The notes under the pieces: model-generated
Told to the model about the DNA's origin: nothing
Seen by the model: only the letters and a program-made list of their open reading frames with translations
The model's database searches: none
Assembly: GCA_002284615.2 (NCBI GenBank)
Contig: MU070138.1
Location: forward strand, 10,011-36,545
Length of the DNA stretch: 26,535 nucleotides
Direction: 5' to 3'
From: Dunaliella salina
Lineage: Eukaryota > Chlorophyta > Chlorophyceae > Chlamydomonadales > Dunaliellaceae
Program-made: the position numbers and the translations under genes
Shown: positions 1 through 9,395 of the stretch, piece after piece
Layout: each line of letters begins with the position of its first letter
How positions within the stretch are numbered: the stretch's first letter is position 1

Positions 1-16
1 CACCACCATCAGCCCC

Positions 17-93
17 GTGAACACCAGCAGCATGAGCAGCAACAGCAGCAGCGACGGCAGTAAGAGCAGCAGCAGCGGCAGCAGCAGTGGGAG

Positions 94-128
<35 letters not shown>

Positions 129-167
129 GCAACAACAACAACAACACCATCAGGAGCAGCTGTTGCT

Positions 168-200
<33 letters not shown>

Positions 201-237
201 GCAGCAGGAGCAGCAGCAGCAGCAGCAAGAGCAGGAA
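17..237 (+). repeat. Imperfect CAG/CAA microsatellite
   Basis: The stretch is dominated by CAG, CAA and GAG triplets. In the frame that continues into the LINE-Q ORF it reads as polyglutamine with scattered Glu; in the next frame it gives polyserine. It probably expanded inside the LINE-Q coding sequence. Confidence 0.85.
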
Positions 238-296
238 GTCCAAGCCCTCCGGGCCCTTCTTGCTGATACAGCCTGGGTGGCTTGTCCCCACAGCTC

Positions 297-396
297 TCAT
301 TTGTTTTCTTCCTTAAAAAACTGTCCAGTTTTTCATTATAGCCCAGCAGTCATGCGTTTTGACTGAGTGGCTCTTTCTTTGTAACCTTGTAACCTT
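297..396 (+). mobile_element. LINE-T, 100-bp 5'-truncated copy with 20-bp TSD
   Basis: The 20-bp sequence GTGGCTTGTCCCCACAGCTC occurs exactly at 277-296 and again at 397-416. Between the copies, 325-372 matches the end of the LINE-T ORF and its 3' hairpin: AGCAGTC, then GTTTTGACTGA. It is followed by the tandem tail TTGTAACC TTGTAACC. Insert plus one TSD is 120 bp, a multiple of three, so the surrounding LINE-Q frame is not shifted. The perfect TSD suggests a fairly recent insertion, although the element has itself diverged from the long LINE-T copy. Confidence 0.85.
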
Positions 397-1872
397 GTGG
401 CTTGTCCCCACAGCTCCCTCCAGGGGCAGGAGCACCAACAGCCTCTTCAAGATACCCCCAACACGCCCCAAGAACAGGAGGGGTACCCGGCTCCCCATCG
501 ACAGCAGCAAAGAGGCTTAGAGGGGCCGGGGCGGGGCCAAGGGTGGGGCCAAGGTTCCCTCCAGTGGCACACCGCCCAAGGCCACCTTAGCCTCTCCTCC
601 AAGAACTTCACAGTTCGGCGAGTGACGGCCCTACAGCTCTCCTCGGAGCGGACAGCTAGGCACGCAGCCTGGCACCGGTGTGCCTGCTCCGCAGTTGCTC
701 TTGCCTCGGCCTCCCTGCCTGCGCCGGACCCTTCTCCCCAAGCCAACCATCTTTCCAGTGACCTTCCCTACAGGATCAATGAGGTGTGGAGGCTCCGGTG
801 GGGGAATATATGGAAGGAGATTTGGTGGCGCCTACTCCTGCATGGCGTCTCAGGGGCAGGGGGCCATGGGGTCCCCTGGGCCAGAGGCTCGGCGTGTGTT
901 TGTGGGTGGCAGGCTGCGGATTCAGCCGCTTGTGATGTGCGAGCGCTTCAACAAAGGGAGCATGTCTTTTGGACCTGCCCTCGGGCCCAAGCAGCAGTGT
1001 ATGTCCTAGCTAAGAACTTGCCTCCTGAAACACCAGTGCTCCCCGTGCACGTGTGGTTGTTGATTCCCCCCTGTCCCACGGTGAACGAGCGTGTATGTTG
1101 GGTCGCTTGCCTGTGAACTTTGAACTCGGTGCGCAGACTTTGCTATTGCAACCCGCAGGACCTTCAAGAGCATGCTTCAAACTTTTTAGTTGAGGGGCTT
1201 TATTGCCTGCCAAGGAGGGCAGCCATCTTTGGCTGGCTCCCTCCCGCTTGGTCATCCTTTCATTGCCATAGACCAGAACTTGAACTTGGTTCCCAACCTT
1301 GTTCCGTAGTGTAGCTATCCTTTCTCTAAGGTGCCCCCAGCCTCTTAGGCTGGGTAACTCTGTCTTGCCCCTGCTCGCCTGCCCTTCCTAGTGGGCTCTT
1401 GCTTTCTTTTTCCTGCCCCCCTTTCCCTTCCTTTTGCGGATTTGGACTCAGTCCTTTTCTGGGCTTTGCTTGTGTGCGTTTGTGCCCCAGCCTTTAGTTC
1501 TAGGGAAATTGCCATTTCCTTTTGATGAACTTTGTGTAACACCAAAAACACAATGAGAGAAAGTCAGGAATTCTGATGGGTTCCGCTTCTGTCTTTTGGG
1601 TGGCTGATCTCGTGAACATCTGTGCGGCGCATGGGAGTGAGGCTCTGATTCATGCAATCATGGTGGTCTTGATGAGGAGGAGGGTTAGAACATTCTTGGC
1701 TTGTCCAGCTCCAGCCTAGAGGCCTTTGATGTAGCAGGAGCCCCATAGTGTCCCTATTGGTTTCTGTGTTGTCGAGGAGCTTGTTAGGGCTTGCGTCTGT
1801 GCTTTTTATTATGCTTGTAAGAATTTCTTCTGAGAGGGCGTTGCAATTTGTAAGAGCGGCCAGCTTATATAG

Positions 1873-2076
1873 TTACAGTTACAGAGAAGAAAGGCCTCCA
1901 GTCAAATCGACTGACTGCTAGCCTGTTCATAAAAAAGTAAAAGTTCATGCAGGAAAGGATAAAGTTTATTATTGTTTTGGTTCAAAAAACATTGCATGGC
2001 ATGCGGTGGAACAAGGTGGTAAAATGCATGCAGGAAAGGTGCCGCTTGAGATTCTGGAGTTGTGAGGGAAGGGAGG
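1873..2076 (-). mobile_element. LINE-T, 204-bp 5'-truncated copy
   Basis: Near-identical 15-bp repeats flank the insert: GGCCAGCTTATATAG at 1858-1872 and GGCCAGCTTATTTAG at 2077-2091, with one mismatch. Minus-strand reading of the insert gives the C terminus of the LINE-T ORF (FLNQNNNKLYPFLHELLLFY, then EQASSQSI-stop), followed by the CAGTC/GACTG hairpin and the tail TGTAAC TGTAAC. Just upstream of that C terminus it also reads TPESQxAPFLHA, as in the 20490-21100 copy, so the two are close relatives. Confidence 0.88.
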
Positions 2077-2473
2077 GGCCAGCTTATTTAGGGAAATGAT
2101 TTGTTTCTTATAAATTTTAGTACATCTGCGGAATTCAAGGTTGGTGACATCTATGACATGTGTGTGCCTGCTAGACAGAACAGAATGAAAATTGGAGGTG
2201 CCTGCTTCCAGAAGGTGTTGGATAATATGCTCAATCAGTGCAGGGAGTGCTGGTGTCATAGGTGTCCACAAGGAGTGAGCTATGGTGTGGAGTGCGTCAG
2301 TGTGCGGCAATTGGCCTTTAAAGGTCAGATTTCTCTAGTGCTTGTGACAATGCTGATGTACTGCTTGGCCCTGAGGCTATACTTAAGCGACTTTCTAGTG
2401 TGCTTTGGTGTTTGGTGGGTAGGACCCTGAGCACCGCTGGCAGCATTTTCAAGCCTTGCACTTTGGTGCTTTA

Positions 2474-3464
2474 AGTCAGCCCAGGCATGCTATGCCAAAA
2501 AGGGAGGAGTTCTTGCCCCACAGGATTTCAAGCATACTGAGTATGCAGAGTAGTTAATCTTTGTACATTTAATACTTCTGCATCAAAAAAAGTGAGGGTT
2601 AGGCGCTGCAGGTGAGCCTAGAGCCATTTTTGATGCATTTTGGGCCAAAATTGGGCATTCCCCATGGAATGGGTGCTAAAATGCATGTTTTGACCCAAAT
2701 TTGCCCCATATTTTAGCTCCCAGGTTGGTTTTAGGGCATGCCTGACCCATCGGGGTGGAAAAACAGGGGGGTGAAAATTGGCCCCAAAGCACTTAGAGCA
2801 TGAGCGCACCTGCCAGGCAAAAGTGGTGCAAAACTGGAAGTCTGACAAGCACTGTGCTTGGCCACGCCCTGAGTATGAGGACGTATTCAGCNTGTNTCCT
2901 AGGCATGTCCTACCAGGTTTAGGGGCCCATGCGTGCAGGGAGTGGCTCATGGCAAGCAGCGACAGCTGGGCATTTGACCAGAACATCAGGCTCTGATCAG
3001 CCCGCCTGAGCGTTTGCTCACTTGATGAACGCATGCTCATGCATCTTAAAATGATTTTAAGCCAGTCCAACTCACGTGTGAGGCAGGGTGACAGCTGAAA
3101 TTTGGAGCTCCCAGCAGATGGTGCAGTGTGTGCTCTGTGATGTGAACTCGCCATTTCCCTGCCAAAAATCGTGGTGCCTGGAAGCGATTTCCTGGACCTC
3201 CGCCCCAGAGCCCCGGACCACCCAGAATGTGTTCCTGATGAAATGCGGAACCATCGCTGCTGGTCAGGTAAGCCGGGGAGGGGCTTCCTAAGGTCCCCAT
3301 TCTGACAGGGATTTTGACTGATTCTTGGCCCCACACTCTGGGCCCACCCTGGCACAAACTGACCCAGCAGGGTTGCTCAGGAGGGTCAAACTAAGGGTCC
3401 TGCATACTCAGAATTAGCTGGTTCCACTGGGGCAAGAACTCAAACCTAGATGCCTGGGCTGACT
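2474..3464. mobile_element. TIR DNA transposon or MITE-like element, 991 bp, possible TTA target duplication
   Basis: The left end (AGTCAGCCCAGGCAT, then GAGTTCTTGCCCCA and CTGAGTATGCAG, 2474-2551) reappears inverted at the right end (3400-3464). This makes imperfect terminal inverted repeats of about 65-78 bp. The trinucleotide TTA flanks both ends (2471-2473 and 3465-3467), the target length and sequence usual for PIF/Harbinger elements. The interior has no recognisable transposase; the 245-codon minus ORF (2618-3355) has no motif I know and contains two ambiguous bases (2892, 2896). It is probably non-autonomous. Family assignment is an inference from the TSD alone. Confidence 0.7.
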
Positions 3465-3481
3465 TTATGAGCAATTTTGTG

Positions 3482-3751
3482 ATTCTGCCATGTTTTGTGT
3501 TGTCATTGAGACTGACCAAGGGCCACAGCATTTCTGTAATGATGTTCTATTGTCATGGAAGGGCAGCCAAGGGCAAAACTGAATTTGTCTTCATGCAGGA
3601 GCGCAGTGCCCGTTTTATCCCATAAACCATATTTACTTTTTACAATGGCAAGTATTTGGGTGTCCCATTTGTGTAATTCAGTTGGCGAGCATGGTGTAAC
3701 AGGAAAAGCATATGCAATGCTGGGTATCACAACAGTACGGAGTATACCCAA
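3482..3751 (-). pseudogene. LINE-D copy A, thumb/post-RT segment
   Basis: The translated stretch carries SIAYAFPVTPC, which is identical in copy D (about 23670-23725), followed by a Trp/Asp-containing region typical of the thumb after the LINE RT palm. The long LINE-T ORF has a comparable region (YIVPAGMYACQIW), so position in the element is clear even though the families differ. The coding sense continues past the in-frame stop near 3500 until the TIR element begins at 3464. Confidence 0.7.
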
Positions 3752-3754
3752 AAC

Positions 3755-4495
3755 TTATTTTGGACTAGCTTCGACTTTGCTGAGGCGTTCCAGTTTGCAA
3801 GAGAGCTTATGGGTCATGCTATTTATCTGTTGGGACCAGTTAAGGTCCATAGTCACAAGGACGCTCCAATTGCGGAAAGGCTCATCAGGGCGCATGAATT
3901 GTGCAGCTTGGCCTTGTACAAATATATTGTGGGTGAGCAGGCGCTGTGCATAATCTGGCATGTTGGTATTGCCGCAAATTTGCTTGCTTGCATTGCTGTG
4001 CATGCAGCAAGTGACTTTAGTTTTAGATCCAGAAATTAATAAGGTGTGCCCAGTCAGCATATAGACTGAGCTTTTTGGCTTGTAGGCGTAAATTTTGAAA
4101 AGATTTTGCCAAGCAGATGAGATCATCAGCAAAAGCTCCGCTGCTTGTTGTGTTTTCTTTTGATCCTGTTCAGAAATTGTGCTATGGCAGCTAAAAAGCT
4201 GATGTATAATTTTCTTGTATTGGATTGGCAAGGCTTTGAGGAGTTCAATAATGATCCCATCAGGACCAGGAGCTTTATTATTCGTCAAGGGTTTGATGCA
4301 TCCATGGAAATTGCAAGCATCTAGGATGGAGCTATGGGGCCAACTGCGCTTGGAGCGACTTCTGGATTCTTCTCTGGTGATGGTTGTTTTAAGTCTGAAG
4401 GAGTCGTAAGAGTGTGGGTTAGACCATGGGTAGTACCTTTTAGCCTGTGAGTCCTGAGGTAAATAATTTCCTGTTTTAATGCTGGGGGCTTGCAT
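3755..4495 (-). pseudogene. LINE-D copy A, reverse transcriptase with internal deletion
   Basis: The minus-strand frame shows NNKAPGPDGIIIELLKALP, the conserved N-terminal RT motif of LINEs. About 130 bases further on, in a shifted frame, lies FADDLICLAKSFQNL (4122-4133 encodes FADD), the RT motif C with both catalytic aspartates. In intact RTs these two motifs lie far further apart, with motif 2, motif A (first catalytic Asp) and motif B (GxxQGxPLSP) between them. Those motifs are absent, so the palm core was deleted. After FADD the reading returns to the first frame through more post-RT sequence. The enzyme cannot be functional. Confidence 0.8.
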
Positions 4496-5213
4496 GTTTT
4501 TTTATAAAGTAGTCTTCAACAGTTCTTGATATTTTAGAGGGTAATGTTTGGATGGTTTTTGTCTGTGGGTCTTCTAATGCTTGGAGGGAAGATGGCTGGG
4601 TGTGAGGTTCTGTAAAAATCTGATGGGCATGGGCTGGGTTTGTCACTGTGCTTCAAGTTTATGTCCTCTATATCCTTTTTAATTTCATGGTATGTGACAC
4701 AAATTTGCTGAAGCGGAGACTGGCTGAAAGGGTTTGTAGTTTGGTGTTTCCTCTTGAGGAAGTTACATACATGTTTGAAGGCTTGACAAAAGTTGGAGCT
4801 GTATTTATTTATTTTGCTGGAAGCCTTCTTCCAGATGTTGGGTATTTCTGGGGAATGGCCACTGTCTTTTCAGGAAGCGTAAGTGCCTCAGCGTTTGACA
4901 GAGGTATCTGCGGCGCTTGTTTACCTGACGCGGTTTGAAGTGCTTGGTATTAGTTGATTTTGTTTTGGTGCTGCAAACAGCAAGTGCGGTGTTATGGCAT
5001 TCATGAAGAAGGTCAACGACATACTTAGCAAGGCCTTCAACAACAGTTTTAGCTGGTTTACCACAGAGATGTTGAGTCTGTTAGGCGTTTTTGCGCATTT
5101 TTCATTGAGAAGGGATAGGTGATGGAGAGCTTCTTGGTGTGCTGGTGTGAGTTTCAGAAGGAGATGGGAGAGCAAATTATGTGCTGGGTAGGAAGGGTCA
5201 AGCAGGGTATGTG
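4496..5213 (-). pseudogene. LINE-D copy A, APE-RT linker, degenerate
   Basis: This lies between the APE domain and the RT on the minus strand. A short open stretch (4921-5175) reads LLLKLTPAHQEALHHLSLLN and continues with leucine-rich sequence, plausible for the helical linker before LINE RTs. The rest has many stops in all minus frames. No separate domain is recognised. Confidence 0.5.
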
Positions 5214-6060
5214 CTAGTTTTCTTGGTCCTGACTTGAAATGGGGCGAATCAGGACCTTCTCAGTCTTGGGTTTGTTTGGACTTCGGGGTAGATTCGCAAT
5301 TACTGTGCGAAGGGTGCTGACAGGAATGTTAGCAATTAGTGGCAGATAGTCACTGTGCATGTATCCTGTATCCTGAGGGGAGCAGAAGAGGTGTAGGTGG
5401 TGCTGAGCGTCAGCAGGCATCAAGATGACATCAATGCGGCTGGTTGTGCAGGTGTTTTGACCATCTTTGTTCGCTGGGGTGCATGTACAGAAAGTCCATG
5501 GGCGTTCCTGGAGGTGTGCATTGATGGGGTTCAATTTACTGTTGTGGAAGAAAATTCTGTACATGAGGACTTTTTGACAGATTGCTCGGCTACTCCTGTC
5601 ATTGTTAGCTAACGTGGCGTTCATGTCTCCCATAAGAAGGGCAGTGCAGATATGGGAGTTGATANTCTCTGTGACGTACTCCTGCATGCACTGGCACTCT
5701 CGCAGNGCACCAGGTGAGTTGTCAGAGGGCCAGAAGGTGGAGAAGAGCATGATTGGAAGATGGGGCGTGTTCATTCTTATTACCACAACTCTTCCTTGTG
5801 GAACGGGGGAGGCATCCAGTTGGGTGGCCTGGGTTGTGAGAGCAATGTGTTTCTTCATGCACAGCAGTGTGCCTCGTTGATAATGTGGGCTGTGCCAGAA
5901 GCTGTAGCCTTGCAGCAATGTGCACAGCCATTCAGGTGGCTCTTTCTTGTAAGGTGTTACTTTTGTTTCTGTGAGAGAGATAATGTTAGGGTCATAATAT
6001 TCTAAGAGGTCATTCACATCTTCTTTGCTTTTGAATAGGCCTTTTGCGTTAAAAGTTACA
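5214..6060 (-). pseudogene. LINE-D copy A, APE-type endonuclease domain
   Basis: The domain nicks target DNA to prime reverse transcription in APE-type LINEs. The signature elements appear in the usual order: TFNAKGLF (Asn of the first motif), YDPNIISLTETKV (catalytic Glu), GDMNATL (Asp/Asn pair), SRIDVIL, and finally SDYLPLI. The last is normally SDHxPL; here the catalytic His is replaced by Tyr (a CAY-to-TAY change on the minus strand), which should abolish activity. The frame is open for 267 codons (5214-6017) and its start extends upstream to the microsatellite. Ambiguous bases at 5665 and 5706 leave two residues undefined. Confidence 0.85.
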
Positions 6061-6064
6061 GCAA

Positions 6065-6066
6065 GG

Positions 6067-6098
<32 letters not shown>

Positions 6099-6107
6099 TA
6101 TTTAAGT
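6065..6107. repeat. ATT microsatellite inside LINE-D copy A
   Basis: About twelve ATT/TTA units sit between the cysteine-protease and APE domains. In copy B the same inter-domain position has no such run, so it expanded after the copies diverged. Confidence 0.9.
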
Positions 6108-6911
6108 TCGTTAGTGTTATGAGGATGAAGGCGAGGATGATTTGCTGCACCATCGTGTCTTCCTTCGTTGCTGGCGTGATGTTCTGACGGGGGCACAATG
6201 TGGATTTGTTGTGGGTTTAGGTGGTGAGCTGATTGCTGAGCGTGGATTTCTGGTGTGGAGGGATCAGCGAGGTAGAGCACAAAGTGGTTGCTGATTTTGT
6301 TCCAGATGCTGTCCTGTTCAATGGTGAGGATATTGCCATGCAGGCTGTGCCAATCAAGTGGGGTGGACAGGCATACAGGCAGTGGCAGTTGAGAATCCAG
6401 TAAAAACCAGTGCCAACATGTTTGCGCAGAATTCAGAGCTTTCTTGAGTGCCACAGCATGGGCTTGGTTGTAACTATTGACTGTTACAAGAATTGCAGCT
6501 GAGCTGCAGGAGCTGCTAGCAAGAAGGCTGTCTAAGAGTTGCTCACTTATTTGACCATGCAGGAGGTCGATTGTTTCATAAGTCAAGTAGAAGTTTTTGT
6601 CTTGGTTCCAGGGAAGGCTGGAAAGGTAGTGGTTTATAATTGTGCAATTAAAGGTTCCTGAAAAAGTGCTTGGTGGGCAGATGATTTAGAGAAAGGTGGT
6701 GCAGACCTCTCCTATGAAGTGTGCTTTCCGGCTTTTGAATGTGGTCAAGGATGGAACTACCAGAGAGAGCAGGTTCACCAACAGCCATATTAAAAGCATG
6801 GACTAAGCAGAAACCCTTTTCTTGCTTCTCCACGTACATGGGGTTACTGGTTTTCACGTCACCACTAAGACTGACAGGCTCAAGTTTGAGTACCCAGAAA
6901 TCAAGGAGCAT
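6098..6911 (-). pseudogene. LINE-D copy A, N-terminal cysteine-protease-like domain
   Basis: Two minus-strand pieces form this domain. The first (6648-6911) contains VEKQEKGFCLVHAFNMAVGE, with a candidate nucleophilic Cys in a pattern like Josephin/OTU deubiquitinases (EKQxxxxCxxHxxN). The second (6098-6586) contains AHAVALKK and WHWFLLDSQLPLP, matching the His and the WFxLDS element of those folds. A cysteine protease is part of the published Dualen domain set. The pieces are out of frame near 6590-6650. Copy B has the same two blocks. Whether the fold is Josephin or OTU cannot be settled by eye. Confidence 0.65.
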
Positions 6912-7062
6912 GCCGCCCTGGTTTTGACTAGAGAGGCTACTATCAATGTCTTTGGGAGTTGTTGCGTCTCGCTTTGTGGTGGAGGGTACGGGAAGGTTAC
7001 ATCGCTATGTAAACATACATCCGCCTGCAAGGGCAGCTGCACGAAAACACAGAGGTAAAAAA

Positions 7063-8375
7063 AGTAAAAGTCTACGCTGGACACTAACCAGCGTGCATTA
7101 GGGAAAGACCCAACAGTCCAGTCTGAGACTGACAGCGAGCCCCACCAACCGAAACTAACTAGGGAAGCAACCAAGCTAATGTGGGTCCGGTGGGTTGTCC
7201 GCTGTCCGTCCAATCGTCCGCCTGGCCTTCCTGTAAGCCCTCTCCATTCCCCCCACCCCCGTTCCCCCATTGCTTAAGTTGCTGAAGAAAAGGGAATTTT
7301 TGGTGTTGTCAATTTTTGTTAAGGCTTTGACAGCATGGAAGTGGAGTTTGTTTGCAGTTTTGTGGGCCTTTTCTTTGGTTAAGCCAAGATTGCATAGGGG
7401 ATCAATAGTGTAAGGGTTGTAAATAGCACCAGCAACTCCAATAAGGATTGTGTGAAGAGTAACCCTGTTGTTGCGGTGTGTGCCTCGGAGGGGTTTTGTG
7501 CGTGAGCTCTCAATAGTGTTTTTGTGTTGGTTAGGGTCATAATATTCTAAGAGGTCATTCACATCTGCCTTACTTTTGAATGGGCCTTTTGCGTTAAATG
7601 TGGTAACTTTTAAATGTTTAATTTTACTAGTGTCGTGAGGATGAAGGTGATGATGGTTTGCCGCAATATCATGTCCTTCTTCGCTGCTGGCATAATGCTC
7701 TGGCGGGGGCACGATGTTGGTCCGCTGTGGGTATAGGTGCAGAGCTGATCGCTGAGCGTGGGTTTCTGGTGTGGAGGGATCAGCCAGGTAGAGCACAGAG
7801 TTGTTGCTGATGTTGTTCCAGATGCTGTCCTGTTCAATGGTGAGGATATTGCCATGCAGGCTGTGCCAATCAAGTGGGGAGGACAGGCATACAGGCAGTG
7901 GCAGTTGAGAATCCAGCAAAAACCAGTAACAACATGTTTGCACAGAATTCAGAGCTTTCTGAGTGTCATAGCATGGGCTTGGTTATTACTATTGATTGTT
8001 GCAAGAATTACAGCGGAGCTGCAAGTGCTGGTTGCTAGAAGGCTGCCTAAGAGCTGCTCATTTATTTGACCACGCTGGAGGTCGTTTCTTTTGTGAGTCA
8101 AGTAGGAGTTTTTGTCTTGGTTCTAGGGAAGGCTGGAGAGGCAGTTGTTATAATTGTGCAATTAAAGGTTCCTGTGTGCTTGGTATGCAGATGATTTAGA
8201 GAAAGGTGGTGCAAATTTCTCCTGTGAAGTGTGCTTTCCAGCATGCAAATGTGATTCAGGACTGAAGGACCAGACAGAGCAGGTTGTCCAGCAGCCATAT
8301 TAAAAGCATGAACTAAACAGAACCACTTTTCTTGCCTGTCCATGTACATGGGGGTACTGGTTTGCACATCACCGT
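7063..8375 (-). mobile_element. LINE-D copy B: internally deleted derivative joining N-terminal and C-terminal parts
   Basis: On the minus strand the copy starts (8098-8367) in the cysteine-protease domain (DRQEKWFCLVHAFNMAAG), continues in another frame (7176-7943) with YWFLLDSQLPLPVCL and the first residues of the APE domain (VTTFNAKGPF, LLEYYDPN). It then jumps directly to the post-RLE C-terminal module (HRNNRVTLHTILIGVAGAIY, ending TADNPPDPH-stop). APE, RT, RNase H and RLE are all missing, yet the frame stays open across the junction at about 7530. The 3' UTR (7063-7175) carries the LINE-D hairpin CGCTGG-loop-CCAGCG (7075-7093) and ends in an A-rich tail (plus strand). Confidence 0.8.
7176..7943 (-). 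CDS. Internally deleted LINE-D ORF, 255 codons
   Basis: This is the open part of copy B. Residues 1-75 or so are the second half of the cysteine-protease-like domain (FLLDSQLPLP). The middle is a Pro/His-rich linker (IVPPPEHYAS, HHHLHPHDTSKIK), then the first APE strand and LLEYYDPN. The last 110 residues are the LINE-D C-terminal module and the NPPDPH terminus. A product would have neither polymerase nor nuclease. It may be expressed only as a relic, or the copy may be a non-autonomous deletion derivative mobilised in trans. The true start is unknown because the upstream protease half is in another frame. Confidence 0.45.
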   Translation of the reverse strand: MQTCCYWFLLDSQLPLPVCLSSPLDWHSLHGNILTIEQDSIWNNISNNSVLYLADPSTPETHAQRSALHLYPQRTNIVPPPEHYASSEEGHDIAANHHHLHPHDTSKIKHLKVTTFNAKGPFKSKADVNDLLEYYDPNQHKNTIESSRTKPLRGTHRNNRVTLHTILIGVAGAIYNPYTIDPLCNLGLTKEKAHKTANKLHFHAVKALTKIDNTKNSLFFSNLSNGGTGVGGMERAYRKARRTIGRTADNPPDPH

Positions 8376-9395
8376 CGGAATGTTGGAAAGCATTACCGAC
8401 CCCTCTTTCCAGGCTTACTGTTTGCTTACCAGACTGGTAAGCGAGATGGTAAGCCTAGGCTTTCTGTGTTGGTAAGCCAGTGTTAATCAGCTGGTAATCT
8501 GAGTTTGGTAATGCTTGTTTTTTAATAGCCAGGTAAGTGAGTCAGTAAGCCTGTACCAACCAATTTGGAAAGGGTAGTAAGCCTATGGCAAGCCTGGTAA
8601 TGCTTTTTCACATAAATGCTATTCAAATTGCCAGTAAGCCATGGAAAGCCTCTGATAAGCCTGGTAATGCTCAGCACACATGGCATGGGTGTCCAGATTC
8701 ATAGTAATGCACCTGGTAAGCCTGGTGTGCTTGCAGACGAGTAAGCCATGGGTAGCCACTGATAAGCCTGGTAATGCTCTGAAAATGCAGCATGGTGGCC
8801 CAGCTTCATAGTAACGCACCTGGTAGGCCTGTGTGCTTACAGACTGGTAAGCCATGGGTAGCCACTGATAAGCCTGGTAATGCTCTGAGAATTCAGCATG
8901 GGTGGCCCAGCTTCATAGTAATGCACCTGGTAAGTCTGTGTGCTTGCAGACGAGTAAGCCATGGGTAGCCACTGATAAGCCTGGTAATGCTCTGAGAATG
9001 CAGCATGGGTGGCCCAGCTTCATAGTAACGCACCTGGTAAGCCTGGTGCTTACAGACTGGTAAGCCATGGAAAGCCACTTATTAGCCTGGTAATGCTCAG
9101 CAAAAATAGCATGGGTGTCCAGATTCATAGCAACGCACCTGGTAAGCCTGTGTGCCTGCAGACTGGTAAGCCATGGGAAGCCACTGATAAGCCTGGTAAT
9201 GCTCATCAAATATAGCATGGGTGTCCAGATTCATAGCAACGCACCTGGTAAGCCTGTGTGCCTGCAGACTGGTAAGCCATGGGTAGCCACTGATAAGCCT
9301 GGTAATGCTCAGCAAATATAGCATGGGTGTCCAGATTCATTTATGAATGTAATGCACCTGTGTGCTTGCAGACTGGTTAGCCTGGTGGTTAAAAA
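8376..9395. repeat. Satellite, seven units of 106-108 bp built from GGTAAGC motifs
   Basis: The phrase ATAAGCCTGGTAATGCTC (with small changes) recurs with starts at about 8653, 8761, 8867, 8973, 9080, 9186 and 9292, a period of 106-108 bp. Each unit holds about three copies of a shorter motif, (C)TGGTAAGCC. The left flank 8376-8650 has the short motif irregularly spaced, suggesting the long period grew out of the short one. The first two variants alternate loosely between 'ATGCAGCATGG' and 'AATATAGCATGG' subtypes. The edge of the array touches the 5' end of LINE-D copy B. Confidence 0.92.

Larger units (their letters stand above)
1..1290 (+). pseudogene. LINE-Q: L1-like LINE C-terminal region, polyglutamine-rich, degenerate
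   Basis: A reading frame runs from the CAG tract (polyQ) through QALRALLADTAW, is interrupted by a LINE-T insertion at 297-396, and resumes in the same frame to 1116. The stretch from about 780 contains VWRLRWGNIWKEIWWRLLL, HGVSGAGGHG and a CxC...REHVFWTCP finger. This layout resembles the C-terminal zinc-knuckle region after the RT of L1-type LINEs in green algae. A TGA at 1114-1116 stops the frame, but similar coding sense (TLNSVRRLCY...) continues to about 1290. A TAA at 61-63 also breaks the 5' part. No RT core lies in the window; it would be to the left. The LINE assignment comes from recalled family resemblance, not a search. A degenerate host gene with a polyQ tract is the alternative. 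Confidence 0.5.
1345..7062 (-). mobile_element. LINE-D copy A: Dualen-like LINE, degenerate, interrupted by two insertions
   Basis: Read on the minus strand from about 7062 down, the order is a cysteine-protease-like domain (6098-6911), an APE endonuclease (5214-6060), a linker, an RT with its core deleted (3755-4495), a thumb/post-RT region (3482-3751) and a distal post-RT region (about 1560-2470). The distal part shares KxxxKxIxxLNxL, SPNKxL and TGWxW with the equivalent part of copy D. It is broken by the TIR element (2474-3464) and a LINE-T (1873-2076). The basic, low-complexity stretch 1345-1560 may be the linker before the PHD finger, but this is uncertain. Frameshifts and stops are frequent. 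RNase H, RLE and a 3' end are not found here, so the copy is truncated or its 3' part lies elsewhere. Confidence 0.75.

Noticed and set aside
1345..1746. Short basic minus-strand ORFs as small genes
   Set aside because: They lie where LINE-D copy A continues after its SPNKLL/LGWSWT block and overlap each other in different frames. Treated as decayed element sequence.
2618..3355. 245-codon minus-strand ORF inside the TIR element, as a transposase candidate
   Set aside because: No DDE/DDD or DNA-binding motif, low-complexity look, two ambiguous bases, and overlapping ORFs of similar length on both strands. Probably chance openness.
8619..9324. Series of minus-strand ORFs through the satellite as a repeat protein
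   Set aside because: Openness follows from the 106-108 bp unit; the period is not constant modulo 3, frames shift between units and there is no start or domain.
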